A stretch of 64,000 nucleotides of DNA from Pseudomonas capeferrum (GCF_013523055.1 NZ_JAAMQM010000017.1:1-64000); one strand, 5' to 3'. Shown: positions 15,998-25,245, counted from the stretch's first letter. The notes: generated from the sequence alone by a model not told the origin. A program made the numbers and translations.

Positions 15998-17542
15998 TTA
16001 CCAGGTCTGGGTGGCCTTGAACTTCTCGATACCGGCTTTCATGCCAGCGTCGATTTCGTCGTTGAAGTCACCTTTCACGTTGATCTTGGCCATGAGTGCG
16101 GCGTGATCGCGGTTGAAGTAGGCGATCAGCGCTTGTTCGAAGCTGCCGACCTTGGGGATTTCAACGTCGGTCAGGAACCCACGCTCAGCGGCGTACAGCG
16201 ACAGCGCCATGTCCGCGATGGACATAGGAGCATACTGCTTCTGCTTCATCAGCTCGGTGACACGCTGACCGTGCTCGAGCTGCTTGCGGGTAGCCTCGTC
16301 CAGGTCAGACGCGAACTGGGCGAATGCCGCCAGTTCACGATACTGAGCCAGGGCGGTACGGATACCACCGGAAAGCTTCTTGATGATCTTGGTCTGAGCG
16401 GCACCACCTACGCGGGATACCGAAACACCGGCGTTCACTGCAGGGCGGATGCCCGAGTTGAACATGGCCGATTCCAGGAAGATCTGACCGTCGGTGATCG
16501 AGATCACGTTGGTCGGAACGAACGCGGAAACGTCGCCAGCCTGGGTTTCGATGATCGGCAGAGCGGTCAGGGAACCGGTCTTGCCAGTCACGGCGCCATT
16601 GGTGAACTTCTCGACGTACTCTTCGGAAACGCGCGATGCACGCTCCAGCAGACGGGAGTGGAGATAGAACACGTCGCCTGGATACGCTTCACGTCCTGGT
16701 GGACGGCGCAGCAGCAGGGAGATCTGACGGTAGGCAACGGCCTGCTTGGACAGGTCATCGTAAACGATCAGTGCGTCTTCACCGCGGTCGCGGAAGAACT
16801 CGCCCATGGTGCAGCCGGCGTAAGGCGCCAGGAACTGCAGTGCGGCGGATTCGGAAGCACTGGCGGCAACGATGATGGTGTTGGCCAGGGCACCGTTTTC
16901 TTCCAGCTTGCGCACGACGTTGGCAATGGTCGACTGCTTCTGGCCCACGGCCACGTATACGCAGAAGATGCCGCTGTCTTTCTGGTTGATGATCGCATCG
17001 ATCGCCAGAGCGGTCTTACCGATCTGACGGTCACCGATGATCAGCTCGCGCTGGCCACGGCCGACCGGGATCATGGCGTCGACGGCCTTGTAGCCAGTCT
17101 GTACAGGCTGGTCTACCGACTTACGCCAGATAACGCCCGGAGCAACCTTCTCGACCGCGTCGGTCTCGGTGTTGTTCAGGGGGCCCTTGCCGTCGATCGG
17201 GTTGCCCAGTGCGTCGACGACGCGACCCAGCAGTTCCTTGCCAACCGGAACTTCCAGGATGCGGCCGGTGCACTTGGCGCTCATGCCCTCGGCGAGGGTG
17301 GTGTAAGCGCCCAGCACGACCGCACCCACGGAGTCTTGCTCCAGGTTCAGGGCCATGCCGTAGACGCCGCCCGGGAACTCGATCATTTCGCCGTACATGA
17401 CGTCGGCCAGACCGTGAATCCGCACGATACCGTCGGAAACGCTGACGACGGTACCTTCGTTACGGGCTTGGGAGGCTACATCGAGCTTGTCGATGCGGCC
17501 CTTGATGATTTCACTAATTTCGGAAGGATTGAGTTGCTGCAT
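15998..17542 (-). CDS. atpA: ATP synthase F1 alpha subunit
   Basis: The non-catalytic nucleotide-binding subunit of F1, 514 residues. The Walker A motif is GDRQIGKT at residues 170-177. The conserved arginine-finger region, SVSRVGGAAQ, is present. The start (MQQLNPSEISEIIKGRI) is standard. It lies 21 bases after the atpH stop in the operon. Confidence 0.99.
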   Translation of the reverse strand: MQQLNPSEISEIIKGRIDKLDVASQARNEGTVVSVSDGIVRIHGLADVMYGEMIEFPGGVYGMALNLEQDSVGAVVLGAYTTLAEGMSAKCTGRILEVPVGKELLGRVVDALGNPIDGKGPLNNTETDAVEKVAPGVIWRKSVDQPVQTGYKAVDAMIPVGRGQRELIIGDRQIGKTALAIDAIINQKDSGIFCVYVAVGQKQSTIANVVRKLEENGALANTIIVAASASESAALQFLAPYAGCTMGEFFRDRGEDALIVYDDLSKQAVAYRQISLLLRRPPGREAYPGDVFYLHSRLLERASRVSEEYVEKFTNGAVTGKTGSLTALPIIETQAGDVSAFVPTNVISITDGQIFLESAMFNSGIRPAVNAGVSVSRVGGAAQTKIIKKLSGGIRTALAQYRELAAFAQFASDLDEATRKQLEHGQRVTELMKQKQYAPMSIADMALSLYAAERGFLTDVEIPKVGSFEQALIAYFNRDHAALMAKINVKGDFNDEIDAGMKAGIEKFKATQTW

Positions 17543-17563
17543 TGCTCTGCTGCCCCTTCAAAC

Positions 17564-18100
17564 TCAAGATTTCAATGCTTCGGCCAGTTTCGCGATCTTG
17601 CCGCGAACAGAGCCATCGATAACCAGGTCGCCGGCGCGGATGACGACGCCGCCGATCAGGCTGGCATCCTCCGACGCGTGCAGGCGCACTTCCCGGCTGA
17701 GCCGTGCACTGAGAACCTTGGCGAGTTTGTCTTGCTGTTCTTGGTTCAACGCAAAAGCACTGGTGACTTCCACGTCCACGGATTTTTCCTGCTCGGCCTT
17801 GTACAGCTCGAACAGTGAGGCAATCTCCGGCAACAGCAGGAGACGGTCGTTTTCCGCGGCAACATGAATGAAATTCTGTGCCTGTGCATCGAACTTGTCA
17901 CCGCACACTTCAATGAAAGCGGCGGCCTTTTCTGCGCTCGTCAATCGCGGGGCCTTGAGCAGGCGCTGCATGGTGTCGTCTTCGGACACCGCAGCAGCCA
18001 GGCCGAGCATGGCTGACCAATTGGCCAGCTGCTGATGGGCCTGTGCGTGCTCGAAGGCTGCCTTAGCGTAAGGTCGGGCCAACGTGGTCAGTTCTGCCAT
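17564..18100 (-). CDS. atpH: ATP synthase F1 delta subunit
   Basis: The delta subunit joins the F1 head to the peripheral stalk. It has 178 residues. The N-terminal six-helix domain opens TLARPYAKAAFEHA, the usual OSCP/delta signature. The C-terminal part holds LIGGVVIRAGDLVIDGSVRG. It follows atpF with a 12-base gap. Confidence 0.98.
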   Translation of the reverse strand: MAELTTLARPYAKAAFEHAQAHQQLANWSAMLGLAAAVSEDDTMQRLLKAPRLTSAEKAAAFIEVCGDKFDAQAQNFIHVAAENDRLLLLPEIASLFELYKAEQEKSVDVEVTSAFALNQEQQDKLAKVLSARLSREVRLHASEDASLIGGVVIRAGDLVIDGSVRGKIAKLAEALKS

Positions 18101-18112
18101 GATCGCCCTCGC

Positions 18113-18583
18113 TTAAATTTCAGCGGCCAGTTTATTAACCAGCTCCGCATGCGCGTTTTGATCGATTGTGGCACCAAGGATCTTTTCAGCACCGCCGACA
18201 GCCAGCATACCCACTTGGGCACGCAAGGCGTCCTTGACGCTGTTGAGCTCCTGTTCGATCTCGGCTTGAGCCTGGGCCTTGACACGGTCAGCTTCGACGC
18301 GGGCCTGTTCACGGGCTTCATCGACGATCTGGGTACCGCGTTTCTTCGCTTGCTCAATGATTTCGGCTGCCTGCGTCTTAGCTTCGCGCAGTTGCTGACC
18401 CACTTTCTCTTGGGCCAGCTCCAGGTCGCGAGCTGCGCGATTGGCAGCGTCCAGTCCTTCAGCGATCTTTTTCTGGCGTTCCTGCAAAGCCGTGATGACC
18501 GGAGGCCACACGAACTTCATGCAGAAAAGCACGAAGAATAAGAACGCAACGGACTGGCCAATCAGGGTTGCATTAATGTTCAC
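18113..18583 (-). CDS. atpF: ATP synthase F0 b subunit
   Basis: The peripheral-stalk subunit, 156 residues. It has one N-terminal membrane helix (about residues 5-27, LIGQSVAFLFFVLFCMKFVW). A long charged helix rich in Ala, Glu, Lys and Gln follows and dimerises as a coiled coil. The length matches E. coli AtpF. A stem-loop lies between atpE and this gene. Confidence 0.98.
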   Translation of the reverse strand: MNINATLIGQSVAFLFFVLFCMKFVWPPVITALQERQKKIAEGLDAANRAARDLELAQEKVGQQLREAKTQAAEIIEQAKKRGTQIVDEAREQARVEADRVKAQAQAEIEQELNSVKDALRAQVGMLAVGGAEKILGATIDQNAHAELVNKLAAEI

Positions 18584-18616
18584 GCCAACACCTCGCTCGT
18601 TCTCTGTCCATCACCC

Positions 18617-18643
18617 TAATCAACTCGTCGGTAACGAGTGATT
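18617..18643 (-). promoter_or_regulatory. Stem-loop at the atpE stop
   Basis: Arms AATCA-CTCGT and ACGAG-TGATT with one bulged base form a stem around a short loop that overlaps the atpE stop. It resembles the other hairpins in this operon and could stabilise the highly expressed c-subunit message. Confidence 0.5.
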
Positions 18644-18899
18644 AGCCAGCGATCTGGCCAACGAACGGATTCGCGAAGGTGAAGAACAGGGCAATACCAA
18701 CACCGATCATGGTTACGGCGTCGAGCAGACCGGCAACGATGAACATTTTAACCTGCAGCATCGGAACCATTTCCGGTTGACGCGCAGCGCCTTCCAGGAA
18801 CTTGCCGCCCAGCAGGCCGAAACCAATGGCGGTACCCAGAGCGCCCAGGCCGATCAGCAGAGCAACAGCGATAGCGGTAAGACCAACTACAGTTTCCAT
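18642..18899 (-). CDS. atpE: ATP synthase F0 c subunit
   Basis: The proteolipid of the rotating c-ring, 85 residues, with two membrane helices joined by the polar loop ARQPE (residues 39-43). The ion-carrying carboxylate is Asp60 in AGLLDAVTM. The residue after it is Ala, and the Gln/Ser ligands of sodium-type rings are missing, so this is a proton ring. The gap to atpB (142 bases) is the longest in the operon. Confidence 0.98.
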
Positions 18900-19041
18900 C
18901 TTTCCTCCCGACTTTTACGTCGTATTGGTTAGGTTTTTTAGTTTGAAGCGGTAAAACGAACTGTTTTGTACAACTGCCCTTGCGGACTTTTTAAGCCCTC
19001 CCCCGAACAGGCGGGAAGGCTATCAGACACGCCAGGCGGTC

Positions 19042-19911
19042 TTAATGGTTATCTTCGTGAGCCATCGACAGGTAGACGATGGTGAGCATCATGAAGATGA
19101 AAGCTTGCAGGGTGATGATCAGGATGTGGAACACCGCCCACGCCCATTGCAGCACGATACCCAGGCCGCTGAGCCACAGGATGCCGGCGCCGAACATCAC
19201 CGCGATCAGGATGAACACCAGTTCGCCGGCATACATGTTGCCGAACAGACGCAGTGCCAGCGAGATCGGCTTGGCGATCAGGGTGACGAATTCCAGCAGG
19301 AAGTTGACCGGAATCAGCAGGATCTGCACAAAGATGTTCTTGCTGCCGAACGGGTGCAGGGTCAGTTCACCGATGAAGCCGCCCAGACCCTTGACCTTGA
19401 TGCTGTAGAAGATGATCAGGGCAAACACGCTCAGGGCCATGCCCAGGGTCGCGTTCGGGTCGGTGGTCGATACGGCACGGAACGGAATGTGCGGATCGCC
19501 AGAGATCATGATGGCCAGTTGCGGAATCCAGTCGACCGGGATCAGGTCGATGGCGTTCATCAGGAATACCCAGACGAAGATCGTCAGTGCCAGCGGCGCG
19601 ATCACCGGGCTACGGCCGTGGAAGGAGTCCTTCACGCTGCCGTGGACGAAGTCGACCAGCACCTCGACGAAGTTCTGCAGACCGCTCGGTTGGCCGGAAG
19701 TGGCCTTCTTTGCCGCCATGCGGAAGATGAAGAGGAAGATCAGACCCAACGCAACAGACCAGCCCAGGGTGTCCAGGTGGAAAGCCCAGAAGCCCATAGC
19801 CTTGGCTTCGGCAGCCGAATGGGCAAAGCCCCAGCTGCCGTCTGGTAGTTGACCGTAGGTCAGGTTCTGCAAGTGGTGCTGGATATAGCCCGAAGCGGTT
19901 TCTGCTGCCAT
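19042..19911 (-). CDS. atpB: ATP synthase F0 a subunit
   Basis: The stator membrane subunit that forms the proton half-channels, 289 residues with about six hydrophobic helices. The essential arginine is in the ISLALRLFGNMYAGE region, and the C-terminal helix (LQAFIFMMLTIVYLSMA) is conserved. It begins 16 bases after the atpI stop. Confidence 0.98.
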   Translation of the reverse strand: MAAETASGYIQHHLQNLTYGQLPDGSWGFAHSAAEAKAMGFWAFHLDTLGWSVALGLIFLFIFRMAAKKATSGQPSGLQNFVEVLVDFVHGSVKDSFHGRSPVIAPLALTIFVWVFLMNAIDLIPVDWIPQLAIMISGDPHIPFRAVSTTDPNATLGMALSVFALIIFYSIKVKGLGGFIGELTLHPFGSKNIFVQILLIPVNFLLEFVTLIAKPISLALRLFGNMYAGELVFILIAVMFGAGILWLSGLGIVLQWAWAVFHILIITLQAFIFMMLTIVYLSMAHEDNH

Positions 19912-19927
19912 GGTTGCCTCAAACGCC

Positions 19928-20338
19928 CTAAGGTCTCGAATGTCTTTTAATCATCAGCAGTGGCGCAAACCAGCTGACCGATATCGTCAACAGGAAGACG
20001 CCGAATACTGCCAACGGCGCCAGTGGCTTCACCCCTGCGAAGGTCAGTGCGAAAAGCACTGCCGTCAGAATCAATTTGCCAGCCTCGCCTGCGTAGAACG
20101 ACTTGACGATGGCTTGCGCTGCCCTGGCCCCGCTATAGCGAAAGGCCTTCCAGGCGAAATACACATTGGGCAGCCAGGCAATCAGTCCTCCGCAGAGGCC
20201 CGAATATCCACTTACCGCCCCTTGCCACTGCCACAACACCAGAGTTGCCAGCAGCAGCACGATACATTGAGCCAGCAGTACCGGAAAAACCTCCCAGCGA
20301 TGGAAAGGCAGGCGGTTTGGCGTGCGTATTTCCATCAC
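19928..20338 (-). CDS. atpI: ATP synthase assembly protein I
   Basis: A small membrane protein of about 135 residues with four hydrophobic segments, encoded first in the operon. It assists c-ring assembly or ion supply. Both GTG at 20338 and the next codon ATG at 20335 are possible starts; AGGAG lies 5 and 8 bases upstream respectively. It resembles AtpI only loosely, as is usual for this fast-evolving gene, but the position is decisive. Confidence 0.92.
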   Translation of the reverse strand: MMEIRTPNRLPFHRWEVFPVLLAQCIVLLLATLVLWQWQGAVSGYSGLCGGLIAWLPNVYFAWKAFRYSGARAAQAIVKSFYAGEAGKLILTAVLFALTFAGVKPLAPLAVFGVFLLTISVSWFAPLLMIKRHSRP

Positions 20339-20410
20339 GACTGCTCCTCTGAAGTCGACCTTTCAACCAGCGACGACTTGGCATAATTTGTGCCGACAAA
20401 ATGCGCGCAG

Positions 20411-20439
20411 AGTATAGGGGTGGATCAACCCCTATTCAA
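20411..20439 (-). promoter_or_regulatory. Sigma70-type promoter of the atp operon with overlying inverted repeat
   Basis: On the minus strand TTGAAT (20439-20434) and TATACT (20416-20411) are spaced by 17 bases, close to consensus, about 75 bases before atpI. The spacer contains perfect 8-base arms ATAGGGGT and ACCCCTAT (20414-20435) that overlap both boxes. A protein binding there would compete with RNA polymerase. Confidence 0.7.
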
Positions 20440-20483
20440 CTATCAGGTAGTGATTTCCGACTACGCCTACATCAGGAATTGTT

Positions 20484-21356
20484 TCAGCGGATGTGAGCGA
20501 GAACACCTTGCAACTCGTCGAGCGAGTTGTAGCGAATTACCAGCTGGCCTTTTCCCTTGTTACCGTGACGTATCTGTACCGCAGAGCCCAGACGCTCTGC
20601 CAGACGCTGTTCGAGGCGTGCGATATCCGGATCGGCCTTGGCCGGCTCGACCTCTTCAGGTTTGCCGTTGAGCCATTGGCGCACCAGTGCCTCGGTCTGG
20701 CGCACGGTCAGCCCACGTGCGACAACATGACGCGCCCCCTCGAGCTGCTGTGCCTCCTCGAGACCGAGCAATGCACGCGCGTGGCCCATTTCCAGATCAC
20801 CGTGCGCGAGCATGGTCTTGATCGCTTCCGGCAGGGAAATCAGGCGCAGCAAGTTGGCCACGGTCACCCGCGACTTGCCCACGGCATCGGCCACCTGTTG
20901 CTGGGTCAGCTCGAACTCCTGCTGCAGACGCTGCAAGGCCATGGCCTCTTCCAGAGGGTTGAGGTCCTCACGCTGGATGTTCTCGATCAGCGCCATGGCG
21001 ATGGCTGCATCATCCGGCACTTCCCGGACCATCGCGGGGATGGTGTCCAGGCCGGCCTGCTGGGTGGCGCGCCAACGGCGCTCACCGGCAATGATCTCGT
21101 AGCGGTCTTCGCCGATCGGACGAACCACGATCGGCTGCATCACGCCCTGGCTACGAATCGACTGGGCCAGCTCTTCCAGTGCCTGTGGGTCCATGTCCCG
21201 GCGCGGCTGGTACTTGCCACGCTGGATCACCTCGACCGGCAGGTGCTGCAGCTCCCTGCGATCGACCTTCACCGCCTGCTCCTCGAGCACGCTGACGGTA
21301 GGACCACTGAGCAGTGCGTCCAGCCCGCGTCCCAGACCTCGTTTCTTAACGGCCAT
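20484..21356 (-). CDS. parB: Chromosome partitioning protein ParB
   Basis: A CTP-dependent clamp that loads at parS and spreads over origin-proximal DNA. The 290-residue protein starts KKRGLGRGLDALLSG, the ParA-interacting end of ParB. The ParB/Srx domain follows (QYQPRR-like QPRRDMDP, then GERRWRATQQAG), then a helix-turn-helix (ELTQQQVADAVGKSRVTVAN). The C-terminus is the dimerisation region. It is the last gene of the mnmG-rsmG-parA-parB series. Two parS sites lie in recF about 12 kb away. Confidence 0.98.
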   Translation of the reverse strand: MAVKKRGLGRGLDALLSGPTVSVLEEQAVKVDRRELQHLPVEVIQRGKYQPRRDMDPQALEELAQSIRSQGVMQPIVVRPIGEDRYEIIAGERRWRATQQAGLDTIPAMVREVPDDAAIAMALIENIQREDLNPLEEAMALQRLQQEFELTQQQVADAVGKSRVTVANLLRLISLPEAIKTMLAHGDLEMGHARALLGLEEAQQLEGARHVVARGLTVRQTEALVRQWLNGKPEEVEPAKADPDIARLEQRLAERLGSAVQIRHGNKGKGQLVIRYNSLDELQGVLAHIR

Positions 21357-21365
21357 GCGGATTCC

Positions 21366-22157
21366 TTACGTTGTCTGGGCAGTACGTGATTGACGGCGTT
21401 GACGACGCACCAACTCACCGGCCAGCGCCAGGTAGGCCTGCGCACCGCGCGATTGCTTGTCGTACGCCAGCGCGGGCATGCCGAAGCTTGGCGCTTCGGC
21501 CAGGCGAATATTGCGTGGAATGACCGTGTCGTACAGCTGCTCGCCGAAATGCTCCTTGAGCTGCGCCGAGACATCGTTGTTCAGGCTCAGGCGCGGATCG
21601 AACATGGTTCGCAGCAATCCCTCGATTTTCAACTGGGGATTGAGCCGCGCGGCGATACGCTTGATGTTGTCCACCAGGTCGCTCAGACCCTCCAGCGCGT
21701 AATACTCGCACTGCATGGGAATGATCACGCCATCGGAGGCGACCAGCGCGTTGAGGGTGAGCATCGACAGGGACGGCGGGCAATCGATGAGAATGAAGTC
21801 GTAGTTGTCGCGAATCGGCGCCAGCGCATTGCGCAGACGACTTTCCTTGACCTGCATTTCCAGCAGCACCACTTCCGCGGCGGTCAGGTCGCGGTTGGCG
21901 GGTAGCAGCTGGTAGTTGCCATGCTCGGAAAAGTGCATGGCCTGGGCCAGGTCGCATTCACCGATCAGCAGGTCATAGACCGAATGTTCGAGAACGTGCT
22001 TGTCCACGCCACTGCCCATGGTGGCGTTGCCTTGTGGATCGAGATCGATCAGCAGCACGCGGCGCTTGGTTGCAGCCAGCGATGCGGCGAGATTGATACA
22101 GGTGGTGGTCTTGCCCACGCCACCCTTCTGGTTCGCGATTGCGAATACCTTAGCCAT
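21366..22157 (-). CDS. parA: Chromosome partitioning ATPase ParA (Soj)
   Basis: A ParA-type ATPase that moves ParB-parS complexes during chromosome segregation, 263 residues. The deviant Walker A box is KGGVGKTT at residues 11-18 with the signature lysine. The switch segment LLIDLDPQGNATMGSG and the Walker B region FILIDCPPSLSML follow. It has no N-terminal DNA-binding extension, as is typical for chromosomal Soj. parB starts 9 bases after its stop. Confidence 0.98.
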   Translation of the reverse strand: MAKVFAIANQKGGVGKTTTCINLAASLAATKRRVLLIDLDPQGNATMGSGVDKHVLEHSVYDLLIGECDLAQAMHFSEHGNYQLLPANRDLTAAEVVLLEMQVKESRLRNALAPIRDNYDFILIDCPPSLSMLTLNALVASDGVIIPMQCEYYALEGLSDLVDNIKRIAARLNPQLKIEGLLRTMFDPRLSLNNDVSAQLKEHFGEQLYDTVIPRNIRLAEAPSFGMPALAYDKQSRGAQAYLALAGELVRRQRRQSRTAQTT

Positions 22158-22175
22158 TGTTGCGTGTGTTCCCTG

Positions 22176-22826
22176 TCATGCCTTGCGGCGCAGTATCAGT
22201 AGATGGCGCTGGCCTTGGCAACCCGGTACGGTCAAGGCCTGCTCGCTGTCCACTGTGAAGTCTGCGGGCAATGCTACCAGTTCGTCGGCAGGATGCAGCC
22301 CTTTCATTGCAAGCCACTGCGTCCTGGTGTCGCCCAGGTGGCGGGTCCAGTTGGTGAAATTCTCCATGCTGCTGAACGCTCGGGAGATGATTCCACAAAA
22401 GGGATGCTCAGGTCGGTATTCCTCGACGCGGCTGTGGATAACCTGGAGGTTGTCCAGCTTCAGCTCCATTTTTACTTGCATGAGGAATCGAGTCTTCTTG
22501 CCGTTGCTGTCGAGAAGCGTGACCTGCTTGTGCGGGTTGAGGATAGCCAACGGTATGCCCGGCATGCCACCGCCGCTGCCCACATCCAGCCAACGCTCGG
22601 TGTCATTGTGGATAAACCTCATGACGCTGAGACTGTCGAGGAGATGGCGCGAGACCATCTCGTCCGGGTTGCGTACGGCGGTGAGATTGTAGGCCTGGTT
22701 CCATTTGATCAACAGCGCCAGATAGCCCAGCAGTCGTTCATGCTGCTGCGGACTCAGCTCTACGCCGAGCTCGCGCGCGCCTGTGGACAACTCTTGTGCA
22801 TGCTGCGGGGTGACCAGGGAACTCAA
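22176..22826 (-). CDS. rsmG: 16S rRNA (guanine527-N7)-methyltransferase
   Basis: Methylates G527 of 16S rRNA using SAM. It has 216 residues, with the SAM-binding motif WLDVGSGGGMPGIPLAI near residues 80-96. Its ATG overlaps the mnmG stop by 4 bases (gidA-gidB pair). parA follows after 18 bases, linking tRNA/rRNA modification genes with the segregation genes. Two perfect DnaA boxes lie within this gene (22433-22441, 22607-22615). Confidence 0.97.
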   Translation of the reverse strand: MSSLVTPQHAQELSTGARELGVELSPQQHERLLGYLALLIKWNQAYNLTAVRNPDEMVSRHLLDSLSVMRFIHNDTERWLDVGSGGGMPGIPLAILNPHKQVTLLDSNGKKTRFLMQVKMELKLDNLQVIHSRVEEYRPEHPFCGIISRAFSSMENFTNWTRHLGDTRTQWLAMKGLHPADELVALPADFTVDSEQALTVPGCQGQRHLLILRRKA

Positions 22827-24718
22827 GCGCTTCGCTCCAATCCGCGGCCAGCGCCGCGCTTTTTCAAATGAATCAGCAAAAGGGAAATCGCCGCCGGGGT
22901 GACACCGGGGATGCGCGAAGCCTGGCCCAGCGTCTGTGGTCGAGCCTGGCCGAGCTTGCTCTGGATCTCCTTGGACAGTCCGGAGATCGTGGTGTAGTCG
23001 ATATCCGCTGGCAGGGCTGTGTCCTCGCTGGCACGCAGTCGTGCGATCTCCTCCTGCTGGCGATCGATGTAGCCAGCATACTTGGTCTTGATCTCTATCT
23101 GCTCGGCTACCTGCGGAGCGATATCCACGCTGCCGGTCACTTCGACCAGGCCGGCGTAGTCGATTTCAGGTCGGCTCAGCAGACTCAGCAGGTTGTACTC
23201 GTGAGTCAACGGCGTGCCGAATTTATCGGCAACTGCCTGTCCTTGAGCGGTGTCCGGACGTATCCAGGTACTTTTCAGACGCTGCTCCTCGCGCTCGATA
23301 CCTTCGCGCTTGGTGCAGAAGGCAGCCCAGCGCTGGTCATCGATGAGACCAAGCTCGCGACCCTTTTCGGTCAGACGCAGGTCGGCGTTGTCCTCGCGCA
23401 GGATCAGGCGATATTCGGCCCGCGAGGTGAACATGCGATACGGCTCCTGCGTACCCAAGGTAATCAGGTCATCCACCAGCACGCCGATGTAGGCCTCGTC
23501 GCGTCGCGGACACCAGCTTTCGCGACCCTGCGCGCGCAGCGCGGCGTTCGTTCCGGCCAGCAGTCCCTGGGCGCCCGCTTCCTCGTAGCCCGTGGTGCCA
23601 TTGATCTGCCCTGCGAAGAACAGGCCTGCGATGACCTTGGTTTCCAGACTGTACTTGAGGTCGCGCGGATCGAAATAGTCGTATTCGATCGCATAGCCTG
23701 GACGCACGATATGGGCGTTCTCCATGCCCTGGATCGAGCGCACTATCTGCAACTGCACGTCAAACGGCAACGAAGTCGAAATCCCGTTCGGGTAGAGCTC
23801 GTGGGTAGTCAGGCCCTCGGGTTCGATGAATACCTGGTGACTCTGCTTGTCCGCGAAGCGATGGATCTTGTCCTCGATCGACGGACAGTAACGCGGTCCG
23901 ACACCTTCGATCACGCCGGAATACATCGGCGAGCGATCGAGGTTGGAAGCGATGATCTCGTGGGTACGGGCGTTGGTATGGGTGATCCAACAGCTGACCT
24001 GACGGGGATGCATCCGCGCATTGCCCATGAACGACATGGTCGGAATCGGCGTGTCGCCTGGCTGCTCGGTCATTAGCGAGAAATCCACCGAGCGACCATC
24101 GATACGCGGTGGAGTACCGGTCTTCAATCGGCCAACGCGCAATGGCATCTCTCGAAGACGACGTGCCAAGGCAATGGCAGGTGGATCGCCCGCACGACCG
24201 CCGGAAAAATTCTCAAGGCCGATGTGGATAAGTCCGCCGAGGAAGGTCCCGGTCGTCAACACCACGGCGTCAGCCATGAAACGTAATCCCATCTGCGTGA
24301 CGACACCGCGAACCTGATCCTGCTCGACGATCAGGTCGTCACAGGATTGCTGAAATATCCACAGGTTCGGCTGGTTCTCGAGGATCTCGCGCACCACGGC
24401 CTTGTAGATGGCACGGTCTGCCTGAGCACGCGTGGCACGTACTGCTGGGCCCTTGCGATTGTTGAGCACGCGGAACTGGATACCGCTCTTGTCGGTAGCC
24501 AATGCCATTGCACCGCCGAGCGCATCGATCTCCTTGACCAGATGACTCTTGCCAATGCCACCGATCGCCGGGTTGCAGCTCATGTGACCAAGGGTTTCCA
24601 CGTTGTGGGTCAGCAGCAGGGTTTTGACACCCATGCGAGCGGACGCAAGCGCAGCCTCGGTACCGGCATGGCCGCCGCCGATGACGATCACTTCAAAACG
24701 GGAAGGGAAATCCACCAC
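22823..24718 (-). CDS. mnmG: tRNA uridine-5-carboxymethylaminomethyl modification enzyme MnmG
   Basis: An FAD protein that works with MnmE to modify the wobble uridine of several tRNAs. It has 631 residues. The FAD-binding motif is IVIGGGHAGTEAA near the N-terminus (GGGHAG, residues 14-19). Conserved CNPAIGGIGKSHLVKE and GTFLGGLIHIG segments follow, as does the C-terminal helical MnmE-binding domain. Its upstream region holds a DnaA-box cluster, the arrangement recalling E. coli where oriC lies beside this gene. Confidence 0.98.
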   Translation of the reverse strand: MVDFPSRFEVIVIGGGHAGTEAALASARMGVKTLLLTHNVETLGHMSCNPAIGGIGKSHLVKEIDALGGAMALATDKSGIQFRVLNNRKGPAVRATRAQADRAIYKAVVREILENQPNLWIFQQSCDDLIVEQDQVRGVVTQMGLRFMADAVVLTTGTFLGGLIHIGLENFSGGRAGDPPAIALARRLREMPLRVGRLKTGTPPRIDGRSVDFSLMTEQPGDTPIPTMSFMGNARMHPRQVSCWITHTNARTHEIIASNLDRSPMYSGVIEGVGPRYCPSIEDKIHRFADKQSHQVFIEPEGLTTHELYPNGISTSLPFDVQLQIVRSIQGMENAHIVRPGYAIEYDYFDPRDLKYSLETKVIAGLFFAGQINGTTGYEEAGAQGLLAGTNAALRAQGRESWCPRRDEAYIGVLVDDLITLGTQEPYRMFTSRAEYRLILREDNADLRLTEKGRELGLIDDQRWAAFCTKREGIEREEQRLKSTWIRPDTAQGQAVADKFGTPLTHEYNLLSLLSRPEIDYAGLVEVTGSVDIAPQVAEQIEIKTKYAGYIDRQQEEIARLRASEDTALPADIDYTTISGLSKEIQSKLGQARPQTLGQASRIPGVTPAAISLLLIHLKKRGAGRGLERSA

Positions 24719-25245
24719 GCACCTCGTGCCTGTTTTGCGAATAGAGAAGGTAAGCGGACAAGTATAGGGACTTCCCCCTGCTCAAAGAAACCTCTTGCGC
24801 AAATTTTGATCAGGCTGTGGATGAATGGCAGGCAATAGAAATAGAGAGAAAAGATTTATAAAAGCTTTGTTTTTATGTTTATTCTTACACAGGCACATAT
24901 CTGTGTATAAAGCTCTGTACACGAGTAAAATCAGTGCGTACAGAGATTTTAAACCCTGTGTGCTACTACAGCGGAGGGGTCTGGATAACTCGGTTTAACC
25001 TGTGGATTAAATGCCTATTTATCCACAGGCGGTTCTATCACCAGCTTGTAGCCCCAGTTATCAAGAGAGCTGAAGTATGGTTTTCCACAGGGCTTAGGCG
25101 CAAGAAAAGACACCTGTTGATAAATTCACAGGCGTTTTGAGAGAGGCTTGGGAGGATCGAGGTGGAAAATTCCGTCTGTGGATGAAACTGAGGGGGTGGA
25201 ACGGGGAGGAAAATGGGTATCTGTGGATAGATACCCGGTGGATAT
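24719..25245. other. DnaA-box cluster and AT-rich tract between mnmG and mnmE (second origin-like region)
   Basis: This 527-base gene-free region contains one perfect DnaA box (25019-25027) and at least seven one-mismatch forms. These are TGTGGATGA at 24816 and 25177, TGTGTATAA at 24902, TGTGGATTA at 25001, TTTTCCACA at 25081, TGTTGATAA at 25115 and TGTGGATAG at 25222. An A/T-rich stretch at about 24838-24915 could act as an unwinding element. A similar cluster is known from early work on P. putida origin regions. It may be a second part of oriC, an initiator-titration site, or a DnaA-controlled promoter for mnmG. Confidence 0.7.

Noticed and set aside
16103..17818. Long antisense open frame across atpA and atpH (571 residues)
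   Set aside because: Shadow of conserved genes on the other strand; composition is that of reverse-frame translation.
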